DNA of 50,951 nucleotides from the NCBI GenBank assembly GCA_030066755.1, contig JASJAX010000039.1:1-50951 (forward strand), given 5' to 3'. A program made the translations under genes and the position numbers. Positions within the stretch are counted from its first letter, which is position 1. Each line of letters opens with the position of its first letter. This document shows positions 49,530 to 50,951 of this stretch, one piece after another. Under the pieces are notes generated by a model that worked only from the letters and a program-made list of their open reading frames with translations, searched no databases and was not told the DNA's origin. Source of the DNA: Acidimicrobiia bacterium (GTDB taxonomy: Bacteria > Actinomycetota > Acidimicrobiia > Spongiisociales > UBA5794).

Positions 49530-50087
49530 TCACGAGTCGAGCGGCACCAGGTCGGCGCACACCAGTTTGGCGCCACCGACTGCATGGATCACCACGCTGG
49601 CAGCTTGATGACTTACCGGCGTCGGGTTCTCGACGGTCATGAATCCTGCGCCGGCGTCGTCGGTCGAGAACGCAATGTGGATCTCGTTCGGTGGTAGCTC
49701 GGATCCATCGGGGTCGTGTCGGTAGTGCGGTCCTCCGCCGTCGGCGCACGCTCCGGAGTGGAGATGACCGGTGAAGTCCGAAGCGGCAGGCAGCTGCTCC
49801 AGCGAAACCGTGAGCGTTGTGCCACCCGCGTGGCGAGCCAACACGGCGTCTCCGCTGATGCCGCCGGCGTCACCGTCGGCCACTCCGCCGAAGGAGCCGA
49901 TCTCCAGGGTGGCCCCCTCCACGTCTCGGGCCGGTGTCGCCGAGACATCGCCCATCATCCCGGGCATCATCGCCGGCATGGTGGTCTCGGGGCTCGAATC
50001 CGGCGGGTCGGCTCCGTCGCCGGTCCCGTTGCACGCCGCCGCAACCAACGCCATCGCAACAAGACCGCCTGCAATCACTATTCGCAT
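49530..50087 (-). CDS. Cu/Zn superoxide dismutase-like lipoprotein
   Basis: A 185-residue lipoprotein with lipobox LVAAAC and a Met-rich stretch (TMPAMMPGMMG) before the domain. The domain resembles SodC: GHLHSGAC (copper His pair), GGGPHYRHDP (bridging His), NEIHIAF (zinc His) and SVVIHAVGG (fourth copper His). The zinc Asp that follows HVGD in true enzymes is Phe here, so activity is uncertain. I choose ATG 50087, which has GGAG six bases upstream; an ATG four codons earlier is possible. Confidence 0.75.
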   Translation of the reverse strand: MRIVIAGGLVAMALVAAACNGTGDGADPPDSSPETTMPAMMPGMMGDVSATPARDVEGATLEIGSFGGVADGDAGGISGDAVLARHAGGTTLTVSLEQLPAASDFTGHLHSGACADGGGPHYRHDPDGSELPPNEIHIAFSTDDAGAGFMTVENPTPVSHQAASVVIHAVGGAKLVCADLVPLDS

Positions 50088-50184
50088 CGTCAGCTCCATT
50101 CGGTGGTTCCCGTGAGTGTGCGAGCGAGCGGTGAGCCGATGGTGAGCCGTCGATGAGGAGCCGATGAGACCGGCGGCAGTGTGA

Positions 50185-50951
<767 letters not shown>

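Overview
The window is high-GC DNA from a free-living bacterium, almost certainly an actinobacterium and possibly of the class Acidimicrobiia. That placement is inferred from a nickel superoxide dismutase with its maturation peptidase, a MurA carrying Asp at the catalytic Cys position, a ppk-mutT1 gene pair, a cysteine desulfurase/mnmA/ligA neighbourhood, many lipoproteins with Thr-rich linkers, frequent GTG/TTG starts and abundant apparently leaderless genes. Genes are dense on both strands. I see no rRNA, tRNA, insertion sequence, prophage or CRISPR array.

Layout. 1-10.2 kb: the start of a 2-oxoacid:ferredoxin oxidoreductase alpha subunit (cut by the left edge), an amidase, a DUF3048 lipoprotein, an AlkD-like DNA repair protein, small oxidoreductases, an alpha/beta hydrolase fused to a BTAD-type regulator, a cupin and a cupredoxin-like lipoprotein. 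10.2-23 kb: a penicillin acylase family hydrolase, a lipoprotein, a methyltransferase, the divergent sodX/sodN pair, murJ, a four-gene ABC export operon, a PGPGW protein, an EamA transporter, a DUF3291 protein, a hairpin-rich gap and a MerR-like HTH/coiled-coil protein.

23.1-28.6 kb is the centrepiece: a compact bacterial microcompartment (BMC) operon. It encodes one BMC-H, two tandem-domain BMC-T and three BMC-P shell proteins, plus three enzymes: an RpiB-like sugar-phosphate isomerase, a deoxyribose-phosphate aldolase and a CoA-acylating type aldehyde dehydrogenase. All three enzymes have an N-terminal helix that looks like an encapsulation peptide. The set matches what I recall as the 'sugar phosphate utilizing' (SPU) BMC class, whose biochemistry is poorly known. 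A simple reading is that deoxyribose 5-phosphate is split in the shell to glyceraldehyde 3-phosphate and acetaldehyde, and the aldehyde is converted to acetyl-CoA. The isomerase has Asp where classical RpiB has its catalytic Cys, and no cofactor-recycling enzyme is encoded in the operon. A normal Cys-type rpiB lies about 6 kb downstream.

28.6-41.6 kb: small lipoproteins, pgl, an alpha/beta hydrolase, mutT1-ppk, housekeeping rpiB, murA, a SpoIID-like protein, a NifU-type scaffold, and a TetR-regulated ABC exporter whose promoter carries two palindromic operators. 41.6-50.95 kb: meaB, an enoyl-CoA hydratase, an SRPBCC protein, a membrane-anchored hydrolase, a glutaredoxin, a pair of unknown secreted or anchored proteins, a cysteine desulfurase overlapping mnmA, a Cu/Zn-SOD-like lipoprotein, and the first 719 bases of ligA (cut by the right edge).

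Two genome-wide patterns stand out. First, at least 22 genes have a TANNNT hexamer ending 6-9 bases before the start codon, implying leaderless transcription; this also helped decide several starts. Second, short tandem arrays of 7-bp units (GTCYCAR, GAGTACY and CTACTGR families) sit between genes, and in one case inside the end of murJ.
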